In this document: positions 34,661 through 47,199 of the stretch, one piece after another | How the letters are laid out: each line of letters opens with the position of its first letter | Numbering within the stretch: the stretch's first letter is position 1 | DNA from: Lasioglossum baleicum | Taxonomy: Eukaryota > Arthropoda > Insecta > Hymenoptera > Halictidae | NCBI RefSeq assembly: GCF_051020765.1 | Contig: NC_134942.1 | Coordinates: 1,302,001 to 1,366,000, forward strand | Direction of reading: 5' to 3' | DNA length: 64,000 nucleotides | Program-made: the position numbers and the translations under genes | The notes under the pieces: model-generated | The model's input: the letters and a program-made list of their open reading frames with translations, nothing else | The model's database searches: none | What the model was told of the DNA's origin: nothing

Positions 34661-37600
34661 AGAGACCTAAGGGGCGTTATTGGGATGGACCTCACGTTAC
34701 CGGTCGTGGTCGACCACATGATCGGCAGCGAGAGGTCAAGAGCAGCGTTTGCCTCCTTCTGCGAGATTGTGATAACGCAGAAGAAGGCAGCGGAGAGGGA
34801 GAGGGAAGCCGGCCCCCTCTCCGCCAGGAGGCTAGCATCGGCGGGGCAACCCCGACGAGGCCGACGGCCCCCTGTTAAGGGGCCGCAGACGTAAAGGCGG
34901 CTGTGGGACTACTTAGTACTTCCACCGCCGCCAAGGGGGGCTGGCCGTTAAGGCGCCCCCGGGGTGGGCAGGTCGCGGGGGCCGAGGTGGAGCAATAATC
35001 CCCTCCCCGCCTCTACAAAGATGCGACCTGCCGGTCGACCCCCTCCTTTTATTTTATAATATTTCATTTTATTCTATATATATTTTATATTCTATATTAT
35101 AAATTTTATCTTTATCTTTCATTCCCCTTTATTTTGTCCCCACTTCTTATGTTTGTTGTGTTTTGTCCATTGTATTTATTTACTTATTATTATTTATTTA
35201 TTTATTGACTTTTATTTTATCTATTTTATCTATACACCTTTTCATTTATTGATTTTATGTTTTATTTTATCATATTTTTAAGTTTTATGCGGGTTGACCA
35301 GGTGGTGGGACGGGGGAGGGGACAGACGCGAGCCGGAACTCGCCTCTGTCCCCTCCGTGTCGCGTGCGGAAAAAAATACAATGCAGCGTGTACGAGTATT
35401 TGCACATGTATAAAAATCGGATGGCGCGGTAACAAAAATTCTAAATTATACAGCACAAGTTGCAGCAATGGATGCGCATATGTTAAATTACCTGCATACC
35501 GCTGTTTCCTCAAACTGTGTGTTCGTCACTGGCACTGGGAGGATCGCAGTGCCACCACTGCGAGGAGGCCCAGGACTCTGCGCGGCATACGCTGGAAGAA
35601 TGTCCAGCGTGGTCGGCACGGCGCAGAGACCAAAGGGGCGTTATTGGGATGGACCTCACGTTACCGGTCGTGGTCGACCCCATGATCGGCAGCAAGAGGT
35701 CAAGAGCAGCGTTTGCCTCCTTCTGCGAGATTGTGATAACGCAGAAGGAGGCAGCGGAGAGGGAGAGGGAAGGCGACCCCCTCACCGCCAGGAGGCTAGC
35801 ATCGGCGGGGCAACCCCGACGAGGCCGACGGCCCCCTGTTAAGGGGCCGCAGACGTAATGGCGGCGGTGGGACTACTTAGTACTTCCACCGCCGCCAAGG
35901 GGGGCTGGCCGTTAAGGCGCCCCCGGGGTGGGCAGGTCGCGGGTGGCGAGGTGGAGCAATAATCCCCTCCCCGCCTCTACAAAGATGCGACCTGCCGGTC
36001 GACCCCCCTCCTTTTATTTTATAATATTTCATTTTATTCTATATATATTTTATATTCTATATTATAAATTTTATCTTTCTCTTTCATTCCCCTTTATTTT
36101 GCCCCCCCTTCTTATGTTTGTTGTGTTTTGTCCATTGTATTTATTTACTTATTATTATTTATTTATTTATTGACTTTTATTTTATCTATTTTATCTATAC
36201 ACCTTTTCATTTATTGATTTTATCTTTTATTTTATCATATTTTTAAGTTTCATGCGGGTCGACCAGGGGTCACGGGGGGTGGGGGCAGACGCGAGCCGGA
36301 ACTCGCCTCTGTCCCCTCCTTGTCGCGTTGCGGAAAAAAATACAATGCAGCGTGTACGAGTATTTGCACATGTATAAAAATCGGATGGCGCGGTAACAAA
36401 AATTCTAAATTATACAGCACAAGTTGCAGCAATGGATGCGCATATGTTAAATTACCTGCATACCGCCGTTTCCTCAAACTGTGTGTTCGTCACTGGCACT
36501 TGGAGGATCGCAGTGCCACCACTGCGAGGAGGCCCAGGACTCTGCGCGGCATATGCTGGAAGAATGTCCAGCGTGGTCGGCGCCGCGCAGAGACCTAAGG
36601 GGCGTTATTGGGATGGACCTCTCGTTGCCGGTCGTGGTCGACCACATGATCGGCAGCGAGAGGTCAAGAGCAGCGTTTGCCTCCTTCTGCGAGATTGTGA
36701 TAACGCAGAAGGAGGCAGCGGAGAGGGAGAGGGAAGCCGGCCCCCTCTCCGCCAGGAGGCTAGCATCGGCGGGGCAACCCCGACGAGGCCGACGGCCCCC
36801 TGTTAAGGGGCCGCAGACGTAAAGGCGGCGGTGGGACTACTTAGTACTTCCACCGCCGCCAAGGGGGGCTGGCCGTTAAGGCGCCCCCGGGGTGGGCAGG
36901 TCGCGGGGGCCGAGGTGGAGCAATAATCCCCTCCCCGCCTCTACAAAGATGCGACCTGCCGGTCGACCCCCCTCCTTTTATTTTATAATATTTCATTTTA
37001 TTCTATATATATTTTATATTCTATATTATAAATTTTATATTTATCTTTCATTCCCCTTTATTTTGTCCCCACTTCTTATGTTTGTTGTGTTTTGTCCATT
37101 GTATTTATTTACTTATTATTATTTATTTATTTATTGACTTTTATTTTATCTATTTTATCTATACACCTTTTCATTTATTGATTTTATGTTTTATTTTATC
37201 ATATTTTTAAGTTTTATGCGGGTTGACCAGGTGGTGGGACGGGGGAGGGGACAGACGCGAGCCGGAACTCGCCTCTGTCCCCTCCTTGTCGCGTGCGGAA
37301 AAAAATACAATGCAGCGTGTACGAGTATTTGCACATGTATAAAAATCGGATGGCGCGGTAACAAATATTCTAAATTATACAGCACAAGTTGCAGCAATGG
37401 ATGCGCATATGTTAAATTACCTACATACCGCCGTTTCCTCAAACTGTGTGTTCGTCACTGGCACTGGGAGGATCGCAGTGCCACCACTGCGAGGAGGCCC
37501 AGGACTCTGCGCGGCATATGCTGGAAGAATGTCCAGCGTGGTCGGCGCCGCGCAGAGACCTAAGGGGCGTTATTGGGATGGACCTCTCGTTGCCGGTCGT

Positions 37601-37699
37601 GGTCGACCACATGATCGGCAGCGAGAGGTCAAGAACAGCGTTTGCCTCCTTCTGCGAATTTGTGATAACGCAGAAGGAGGCAGCGGAGAGGGAGAGGGA

Positions 37700-40444
37700 A
37701 GCCGGCCCCCTCTCCGCCAGCAGGCTAGCATCGGCGGGGCAACCGCGACGAGGCCGACGGCCCCCTGTTAAGGGGCCGCAGATGTAAAGGCGGCGGTGGG
37801 ACTACTTAGTACTTCCACCGCCGCCAAGGGGGGCTGGCCGTTAAGGCGCTCCCGGGGTGGGCAGGTCGCGGGGGCCGAGGTGGAGCAATAATCCCCTCCC
37901 CCCATCTACAAAGATGCGACCTGCCGGACGACCCCCCTCCTTTTATTTTATAATATTTCATTTTATTCTATATATATTTTATATTCTATATTATAAATTT
38001 TATCTTTATCTTTCATTCCCCTTTATTTTGCCCCCCCTTCTTATGTTTGTTGTGTTTTGTCCATTGTATTTATTTACTTATTATTATTTATTTATTTATT
38101 GACTTTTATTTTATCTATTTTATCTATACACCTTTTCATTTATTGATTTTATCTTTTATTTTATCATATTTTTAAGTTTCATGCGGGTCGACCAGGGGTC
38201 ACGGGGGGTGGGGGCAGACGCGAGCCGGAACTCGCCTCTGTCCCCTATTTGTCGCGTTGCGGAAAAAAATACAATGCAGCGTGTGCGAGTATTTGCACAT
38301 GTATAAAAATCGGATGGCGCGGTAACAAAAATTCTAAATTATACAGCACAAGTTGCAGCAATGGATGCGCATATGTTAAATTACCTGCATACCGCTGTTT
38401 CCTCAAACTGTGTGTTCGTAACTGGCACTGGGAGGATCGCAGTGCCACCACTGCGAGGAGGCCCAGGACTCTGCGCGGCATACGCTGGAAGAATGTCCAG
38501 CGTGGTCGGCACGGCGCAGAGACCTAAGGGGCGTTATTGGGATGGACCTCACGTTACCGGTCGTGGTCGACCACATGATCGGCAGCGAGAGGTCAAGAGC
38601 AGCGTTTGCCTCCTTCTGCGAGATTGTGATAACGCAGAAGGAGGCAGCGGAGAGGGAGAGGGAAGCCGGCCCCCTCTCCGCCAGGAGGCTAGCATCGGCG
38701 GGGCAACCCCGACGAGGCCGGCGGCCCCCTGTTAAGGGGCCGCAGACGTAAAGGCGGCGGTGGGACTACTTAGTACTTCCACCGCCGCCAAGGGGGGCTG
38801 GCCGTTAAGGCGCCCCCGGGGTGGGCAGGTCGCGGGTGGCGAGGTGCAGCAATAATCCCCTCCCCGCCTCTACAAAGATGCGACCTGCCGGTCGACCCCC
38901 CTCCTTTTATTTTATAATATTTCATTTTATTCTATATATATTTTATATTCTATATTATAAATTTTATCTTTATCTTTCATTCCCCTTTATTTTGCCCCCC
39001 CTTCTTATGTTTGTTGTGTTTTGTCCATTGTATTTATTTACTTATTATTATTTATTTATTTATTGACTTTTATTTTATCTATTTTATCTATACACCTTTT
39101 CATTTATTGATTTTATCTTTTATTTTATCATATTTTTAAGTTTCATGCGGGTCGACCAGGGGTCACGGGGGGTGGGGGCAGACGCGAGCCGGAACTCGCC
39201 TCTGTCCCCTATTTGTCGCGTTGCGGAAAAAAATACAATGCAGCGTGTGCGAGTATTTGCACATGTATAAAAATCGGATGGCGCGGTAACAAAAATTCTA
39301 AATTATACAGCACAAGTTGCAGCAATGGATGCGCATATGTTAAATTACCTGCATACCGCTGTTTCCTCAAACTGTGTGTTCGTAACTGGCACTGGGAGGA
39401 TCGCAGTGCCACCACTGCGAGGAGGCCCAGGACTCTGCGCGGCATACGCTGGAAGAATGTCCAGCGTGGTCGGCACGGCGCAGAGACCTAAGGGGCGTTA
39501 TTGGGATGGACCTCACGTTACCGGTCGTGGTCGACCACATGATCGGCAGCGAGAGGTCAAGAGCAGCGTTTGCCTCCTTCTGCGAGATTGTGATAACGCA
39601 GAAGGAGGCAGCGGAGAGGGAGAGGGAAGCCGGCCCCCTCTCCGCCAGGAGGCTAGCATCGGCGGGGCAACCCCGACGAGGCCGGCGGCCCCCTGTTAAG
39701 GGGCCGCAGACGTAAAGGCGGCGGTGGGACTACTTAGTACTTCCACCGCCGCCAAGGGGGGCTGGCCGTTAAGGCGCCCCCGGGGTGGGCAGGTCGCGGG
39801 TGGCGAGGTGCAGCAATAATCCCCTCCCCGCCTCTACAAAGATGCGACCTGCCGGTCGACCCCCCTCCTTTTATTTTATAATATTTCATTTTATTCTATA
39901 TATATTTTATATTCTATATTATAAATTTTATCTTTCTCTTTCATTCCCCTTTATTTTGCCCCCCCTTCTTATGTTTGTTGTGTTTTGTCCATTGTATTTA
40001 TTTACTTATTATTATTTATTTATTTATTGACTTTTATTTTATCTATTTTATCTATACACCTTTTCATTTATTGATTTTATCTTTTATTTTATCATATTTT
40101 TAAGTTTTATGCGGGTCGACCAGGGGGCACGGGGGGAGGGGACAGACGCGAGCCGGAACTCGCCTCTGTCACCTCCTTGTCGCGTGCGGAAAAAAATACA
40201 ATGCAGCGTGTACGAGTATTTGCACATGTATAAAAATCGGATGGCGCGGTAACAAAAATTCTAAATTATACAGCACAAGTTGCAGCAATGGATGCGCATA
40301 TGTTAAATTACCTGCATACCGCTGTTTCCTCAAACTGTGTGTTCGTAACTGGCACTGGGAGGATCGCAGTGCCACCACTGCGAGGAGGCCCAGGACTCTG
40401 CGCGGCATACGCTGGAAGAATGTCCAGCGTGGTCGGCACGGCAC
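37700..40444 (+). repeat. Duplicated block M33-M36 with an extra monomer
   Basis: Partner of 32880-34660. M34 and M35 (38180 and 39144) share CCTATTTGTCG, GTGTGCGAG and GAGGCCGGCGGCC and are nearly identical. This gives one monomer more than the partner block. Confidence 0.7.
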
Positions 40445-42599
40445 AGAGACCTAAGGGGCGTTATTGGGATGGACCTCACGTTGCCGGTCGTGGTCGACCA
40501 CATGATCGGCAGCCAGAGGTCAGGAGCAGCGTTTGCCTCCTTCTGCGAGATTGTGATAACGCAGAAGGAGGCAGCGGAGAGGGAGAGGGAAGCCGGCCCC
40601 CTCTCCGCCAGGAGGCTAGGATCGGCGGGGCAACCCCGACGAGGCCGACGGCCCCCTGTTAAGGGGCCGCAGACGTAAAGGCGGCGGTGGGACTACTTAG
40701 TACTTCCACCGCCGCCAAGGGGGGCTGGCCGTTAAGGCGCCCCCGGGGTGGGCAGGTCGTGGGGGCCGAGGTGGAGCAATAATCCCCACCCCGCCTCTAC
40801 AAAGATGCGACCTGCCGGTCGACCCCCCTCCTTTTATTTTATAATATTTCATTTTATTCTATATATAATTTATATTCTATATTATAAATTTTATCTTTAT
40901 CTTTCATTCCCCTTTATTTTGTCCCCACTTCTTATGTTTGTTGTGTTTTGTCCATTGTATTTATTTACTTATTATTATTTATTTATTTATTGACTTTTAT
41001 TTTATCTATTTTATCTATACACCTTTTCATTTATTGATTTTATCTTTTATTTTATCATATTTTTAAGTTTCATGCGGGTCGACCAGGGGTCATGGGGGGT
41101 GGGGGCAGACGCGAGCCGGAACTCGCCTCTGTCCCCTCCTTGTCGCGTTGCGGAAAAAAATACAATGCAGCGTGTACGAGTATTTGCACATGTATAAAAA
41201 TCGGATGGCGCGGTAACAAAAATTCTAAATTATACAGCACAAGTTGCAGCAATGGATGCGCATATGTTAAATTACCTGCATACCGCTGTTTCCTCAAACT
41301 GTGTGTTCGTAACTGGCACTGGGAGGATCGCAGTGCCACCACTGCGAGGAGACCCAGGACTCTGCGCGGCATACGCTGGAAGAATGTCCAGCGTGGTCGG
41401 CACGGCGCAGAGACCTAAGGGGCGTTATTGGGATGGACCTCACGTTACCGGTCGTGGTCGACCACATGATCGGCAGCAAGAGGTCAAGAGCAGCGTTTGC
41501 CTCCTTCTGCGAGATTGTGATAACGCAGAAGGAGGCAGCGGAGAGGGAGAGGGAAGGCGACCTCCTCTCCGCCAGGAGGCTAGCATCGGCGGGGCAACCC
41601 CGACGAGGCCGACGGCCCCCTGTTAAGGGGCCGCAGACGTAAAGGCGGCGGTGGGACTACTTAGTACTTCCACCGCCGCCAAGGGGGGCTGGCCGTTAAG
41701 GCCCCCCCGGGGTGGGCAGGTCGTGGGGGCCGAGGTGGAGCAATAATCCCCACCCCGCCTCTACAAAGATGCGACCTGCCGGTCGACCCCCCTCCTTTTA
41801 TTTTATAATATTTCATTTTATTCTATATATATTTTATATTCTATATTATAAATTTTATCTTTATCTTTCATTCCCCTTTATTTTGTCCCCACTTCTTATG
41901 TTTGTTGTGGTTTGTCCATTGTATTTATTTACTTATTATTATTTATTTATTTATTGACTTTTATTTTATCTATTTTATCTATACACCTTTTCATTTATTG
42001 ATTTTATCTTTTATTTTATCATATTTTTAAGTTTTATGCGGGTTGACCAGGTGGTGGGACGGGGAGGGGACAGACGCGAGCCGGAACTCGCCTCTGTCCC
42101 CTCCTTGTCGCGTGCGGAAAAAAATACAATGCAGCGTGTACGAGTATTTGCACATGTATAAAAATCGGATGGCGCGGTAACAAATATTCTAAATTATACA
42201 GCACAAGTTGCAGCAATGGATGCGCATATGTTAAATTACCTGCATACCGCCGTTTCCTCAAACTGTGTGTTCGTCACTGGCACTGGGAGGATCGCAGTGC
42301 CACCACTGCGAGGAGGCCCAGGACTCTGCGCGGCATATGCTGGAAGAATGTCCAGCGTGGTCGGCGCCGCGCAGAGACCTAAGGGGCGTTATTGGGATGG
42401 ACCTCTCGTTGCCGGTCGTGGTCGACCACATGATCGGCAGCGAGAGGTCAAGAGCAGCGTTTGCCTCCTTCTGCGAGATTGTGATAACGCAGAAGGAGGC
42501 AGCGGAGAGGGAGAGGGAAGCCGGCCCCCTCTCCGCCAGGAGGCTAGGATCGGCGGGGCAACCCCGATGAGGCCGACGGCCCCCTGTTAAGGGGCCGTA

Positions 42600-45500
42600 G
42601 ACGTAAAGGCGGCGGTGGGACTACTTAGTACTTCCACCGCCGCCAAGGGGGGCTGGCCGTTAAGGCCCCCCCGGGGTGGGCAGGTCGTGGGGGCCGAGGT
42701 GGAGCAATAATCCCCACCCCGCCTCTACAAAGATGCGACCTGCCGGTCGACCCCCCTCCTTTTATTTTATAATATTTCATTTTATTCTATATATATTTTA
42801 TATTCTATATTATAAATTTTATCTTTATCTTTCATTCCCCTTTATTTTGTCCCCACTTCTTATGTTTGTTGTGGTTTGTCCATTGTATTTATTTACTTAT
42901 TATTATTTATTTATTTATTGACTTTTATTTTATCTATTTTATCTATACACCTTTTCATTTATTGATTTTATCTTTTATTTTATCATATTTTTAAGTTTTA
43001 TGCGGGTTGACCAGGCGGTGGGGCGGGGGGAGGGGACAGACGCGAGCCGGAACTCGCCTCTGTCCCCTCCTTGTCGCGTTGCGGAAAAAAATACAATGCA
43101 GCGTGTACGAGTATTTGCACATGTATAAAAATCGGATGGCGCGGTAACAAAAATTCTAAATTATACAGCGCAAGTTGCAGCAATGGATGCGCATATGTTA
43201 AATTACCTGCATACCGCCGTTTCCTCAAACTTTGTGTTCGTAACTGGCACTGGGAGGATCGCAGTGCCACCACTGCGAGGAGGCCCAGGACTCTGCGCGG
43301 CATACGCTGGAAGAATGTCCAGCGTGGTCGGCACGGCGCAGAGACCTAAGGGTCGTTATTGGGATGGACCTCACGTTACCGGTCGTGGTCGACCACATGA
43401 TCGGCAGCAAGAGGTCAAGAGCAGCGTTTGCCTCCTTCTGCGAGATTGTGATAACGCAGAAGGAGGCAGCGGAGAGGGAGAGGGAAGGCGACCCCCTCTC
43501 CGCCAGGAGGCTAGCATCGGCGGGGCAACCCCGACGAGGCCGACGGCCCCCTGTTAAGGGGCCGCAGACGTAATGGCGGCGGTGGGACTACTTGGTACTT
43601 CCACCGCCGTCAAGGGGGCTGGCCGTTAAGGCGCCCCCGGGGTGGGCAGGTCGCGGGTGGCGAGGTGGTGCAATAATCCCCTCCCCGCCTCTACAAAGAT
43701 GCGACCTGCCGGTCGACCCCCCTCCTTTTATTTTATAATATTTCATTTTATTCTATATATATTTTATATTCTATATTATAAATTTTATCTTTCTCTTTCA
43801 TTCCCCTTTATTTTGCCCCCCCTTCTTATGTTTGTTGTGTTTTGTCCATTGTATTTATTTACTTATTATTATTTATTCATTTATTGACTTTTATTTTATC
43901 TATTTTATCTATACACCTTTTCATTTATTGATTTTATCTTTTATTTTATCATATTTTTAAGTTTCATGCGGGTCGACCAGGGGTCACGGGGGGTGGGGGC
44001 AGACGCGAGCCGGAACTCGCCTCTGTCCCCTCCTTGTCGTGTTGCGGAAAAAAATACAATGCAGCGTGTACGAGTATTTGCACATGTATAAAAATCGGAA
44101 GGCGCGGTAACAAAAATTCTAAATTATACAGCACAAGTTGCAGCAATGGATGCGCATATGTTAAATTACCTGCATACCGCCGTTTCCTCAAACTGTGTGT
44201 TCGTCACTGGCACTGGGAGGATCGGAGTGCCACCACTGCGAGGAGGCCCAGGACTCTGCGCGGCATATGCTGGAAGAATGTCCAGCGTGGTCGGCGCCGC
44301 GCAGAGACCTAAGGGGCGTTATTGGGATGGACCTCTCGTTGCCGGTCGTGGTCGACCACATGATCGGCAGCGAGAGGTCAAGAGCAGCGTTTGCCTCCTT
44401 CTGCGAGATTGTGATAACGCAGAAGGAGGCAGCGGAGAGGGAGAGGGAAGCCGGCCCCCTCTCCGCCAGGAGGCTAGGATCGGCGGGGCAACCCCGACGA
44501 GGCCGACGGCCCCCTGTTAAGGGGCCGCAGACGTAAAGGCGGCGGTGGGACTACTTAGTACTTCCACCGCCGCCAAGGGGGGCTGGCCGTTAAGGCCCCC
44601 CCGGGGTGGGCAGGTCGTGGGGGCCGAGGTGGAGCAATAATCCCCACCCCGCCTCTACAAAGATGCGACCTGCCGGTCGACCCCCCTCCTTTTATTTTAT
44701 AATATTTCATTTTATTCTATATATATTTTATATTCTATATTATAAATTTTATCTTTATCTTTCATTCCCCTTTATTTTGTCCCCACTTCTTATGTTTGTT
44801 GTGGTTTGTCCATTGTATTTATTTACTTATTATTATTTATTTATTTATTGACTTTTATTTTATCTATTTTATCTATACACCTTTTCATTTATTGATTTTA
44901 TCTTTTATTTTATCATATTTTTAAGTTTTATGCGGTTTGACCAGGTGGTGGGGCGGGGGGAGGGGACAGACGCGAGCCGGAACTCGCCTCTGTCCCCTCC
45001 TTGTCGCGTTGCGGAAAAAAATACAATGCAGCGTGTACGAGTATTTGCACATGTATAAAAATCGGATGGCGCGGTAACAAAAATTCTAAATTATACAGCG
45101 CAAGTTGCAGCAATGGATGCGCATATGTTAAATTACCTGCATACCGCCGTTTCCTCAAACTTTGTGTTCGTAACTGGCACTGGGAGGATCGCAGTGCCAC
45201 CACTGCGAGGAGGCCCAGGACTCTGCGCGGCATACGCTGGAAGAATGTCCAGCGTGGTCGGCACGGCGCAGAGACCTAAGGGTCGTTATTGGGATGGACC
45301 TCACGTTACCGGTCGTGGTCGACCACATGATCGGCAGCAAGAGGTCAAGAGCAGCGTTTGCCTCCTTCTGCGAGATTGTGATAACGCAGAAGGAGGCAGC
45401 GGAGAGGGAGAGGGAAGGCGACCCCCTCTCCGCCAGGAGGCTAGCATCGGCGGGGCAACCCCGACGAGGCCGACGGCCCCCTGTTAAGGGGCCGCAGACG

Positions 45501-46105
45501 TAATGGCGGCGGTGGGACTACTTGGTACTTCCACCGCCGTCAAGGGGGCTGGCCGTTAAGGCGCCCCCGGGGTGGGCAGGTCGCGGGTGGCGAGGTGGTG
45601 CAATAATCCCCTCCCCGCCTCTACAAAGATGCAACCTGCCGGTCGACCCCCCTCCTTTTATTTTATAATATTTCATTTTATTCTATATATATTTTATATT
45701 CTATATTATAAATTTTATCTTTCTCTTTCATTCCCCTTTATTTTGCCCCCCCTTCTTATGTTTGTTGTGTTTTGTCCATTGTATTTATTTACTTATTATT
45801 ATTTATTTATTTATTGACTTTTACTTTATCTATTTTATCTATACACCTTTTCATTTATTGATTTTATCTTTTATTTTATCATATTTTTAAGTTTCATGCG
45901 GGTCGACCAGGGGTCACGGGGGGTGGGGGCAGACGCGAGCCGGAACTCGCCTCTGTCCCCTCCTTGTCGTGTTGCGGAAAAAAATACAATGCAGCGTGTA
46001 CGAGTATTTGCACATGTATAAAAATCGGAAGGCGCGGTAACAAAAATTCTAAATTATACAGCACAAGTTGCAGCAATGGATGCGCATATGTTAAATTACC
46101 TGCAT
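42600..46105 (+). repeat. Dimer higher-order repeat, about 1.8 copies (period 1,930 bp)
   Basis: Positions 42600-44529 recur at 44530-46105. Shared marks are GGCCCCCCCGGGG, AAGGGTCGTT, CTTGGTACTT, GAGGTGGTGC, GTCGTGTTGCGG and CGGAAGGCGCGG. A few single differences exist (for example GCGGTTTG versus GCGGGTTG, and GATGCAACC versus GATGCGACC). The repeat unit is a type II plus type I monomer pair. Confidence 0.8.
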
Positions 46106-47199
46106 ACCGCTGTTTCCTCAAACTGTGTGTTCGTAACTGGCACTGGGAGGATCGCAGTGCCACCACTGCGAGGAGGCCCAGGACTCTGAGCGGCATACGC
46201 TGGAAGAATGTCCAGCGTGGTCGGCACGGCGCAGAGACCTAAGGGGCGTTATTGGGATGGACCTCACGTTACCGGTCGTGGTCGACCACATGATCGGCAG
46301 CGAGAGGTCAAGAGCAGCGTTTGCCTCCTTCTGCGAGATTGTGATAACGCAGAAGGAGGCAGCGGAGAGGGAGAGGGAAGCCGGCCCCCTCTCCGCCAGG
46401 AGGCTAGCATCGGCGGGGCAACCCCGACGAGGCCGACGGCCCCCTGTTAAGGGGCCGCAGACGTAAAGGCGGCGGTGGGACTACTTAGTACTTCCACCGC
46501 CGCCAAGGGGGGCTGGCCGTTAAGGCGCCCCCGGGGTGGGCAGGTCGCGGGGGCCGAGGTGGAGCAATAATCCCCTCCCCGCCTCTACAAAGATGCGACC
46601 TGCCGGTCGACCCCCCTCCTTTTATTTTATAATATTTCATTTTATTCTATATATATTTTATATTCTATATTATAAATTTTATCTTTATCTTTCATTCCCC
46701 TTTATTTTGTCCCCACTTCTTATGTTTGTTGTGTTTTGTCCATTGTATTTATTTACTTATTATTATTTATTTATTTATTGACTTTTATTTTATCTATTTT
46801 ATCTATACACCTTTTCATTTATTGATTTTATGTTTTATTTTATCATATTTTTAAGTTTTATGCGGGTTGACCAGGTGGTGGGACGGGGAGGGGACAGACG
46901 CGAGCCGGAACTCGCCTCTGTCCCCTCCTTGTCGCGTGCGGAAAAAAATACAATGCAGCGTGTACGAGTATTTGCACATGTATAAAAATCGGATGGCGCG
47001 GTAACAAATATTCTAAATTATACAGCACAAGTTGTAGCAATGGATGCGCATATGTTAAATTACCTGCATACCGCCGTTTCCTCAAACTGTGTGTTCGTCA
47101 CTGGCACTGGGAGGATCGCAGTGCCACCACTGCGAGGAGGCCCAGGACTCTGCGCGGCATATGCTGGAAGAATGTCCAGCGTGGTCGGCGCCGCGCAGA

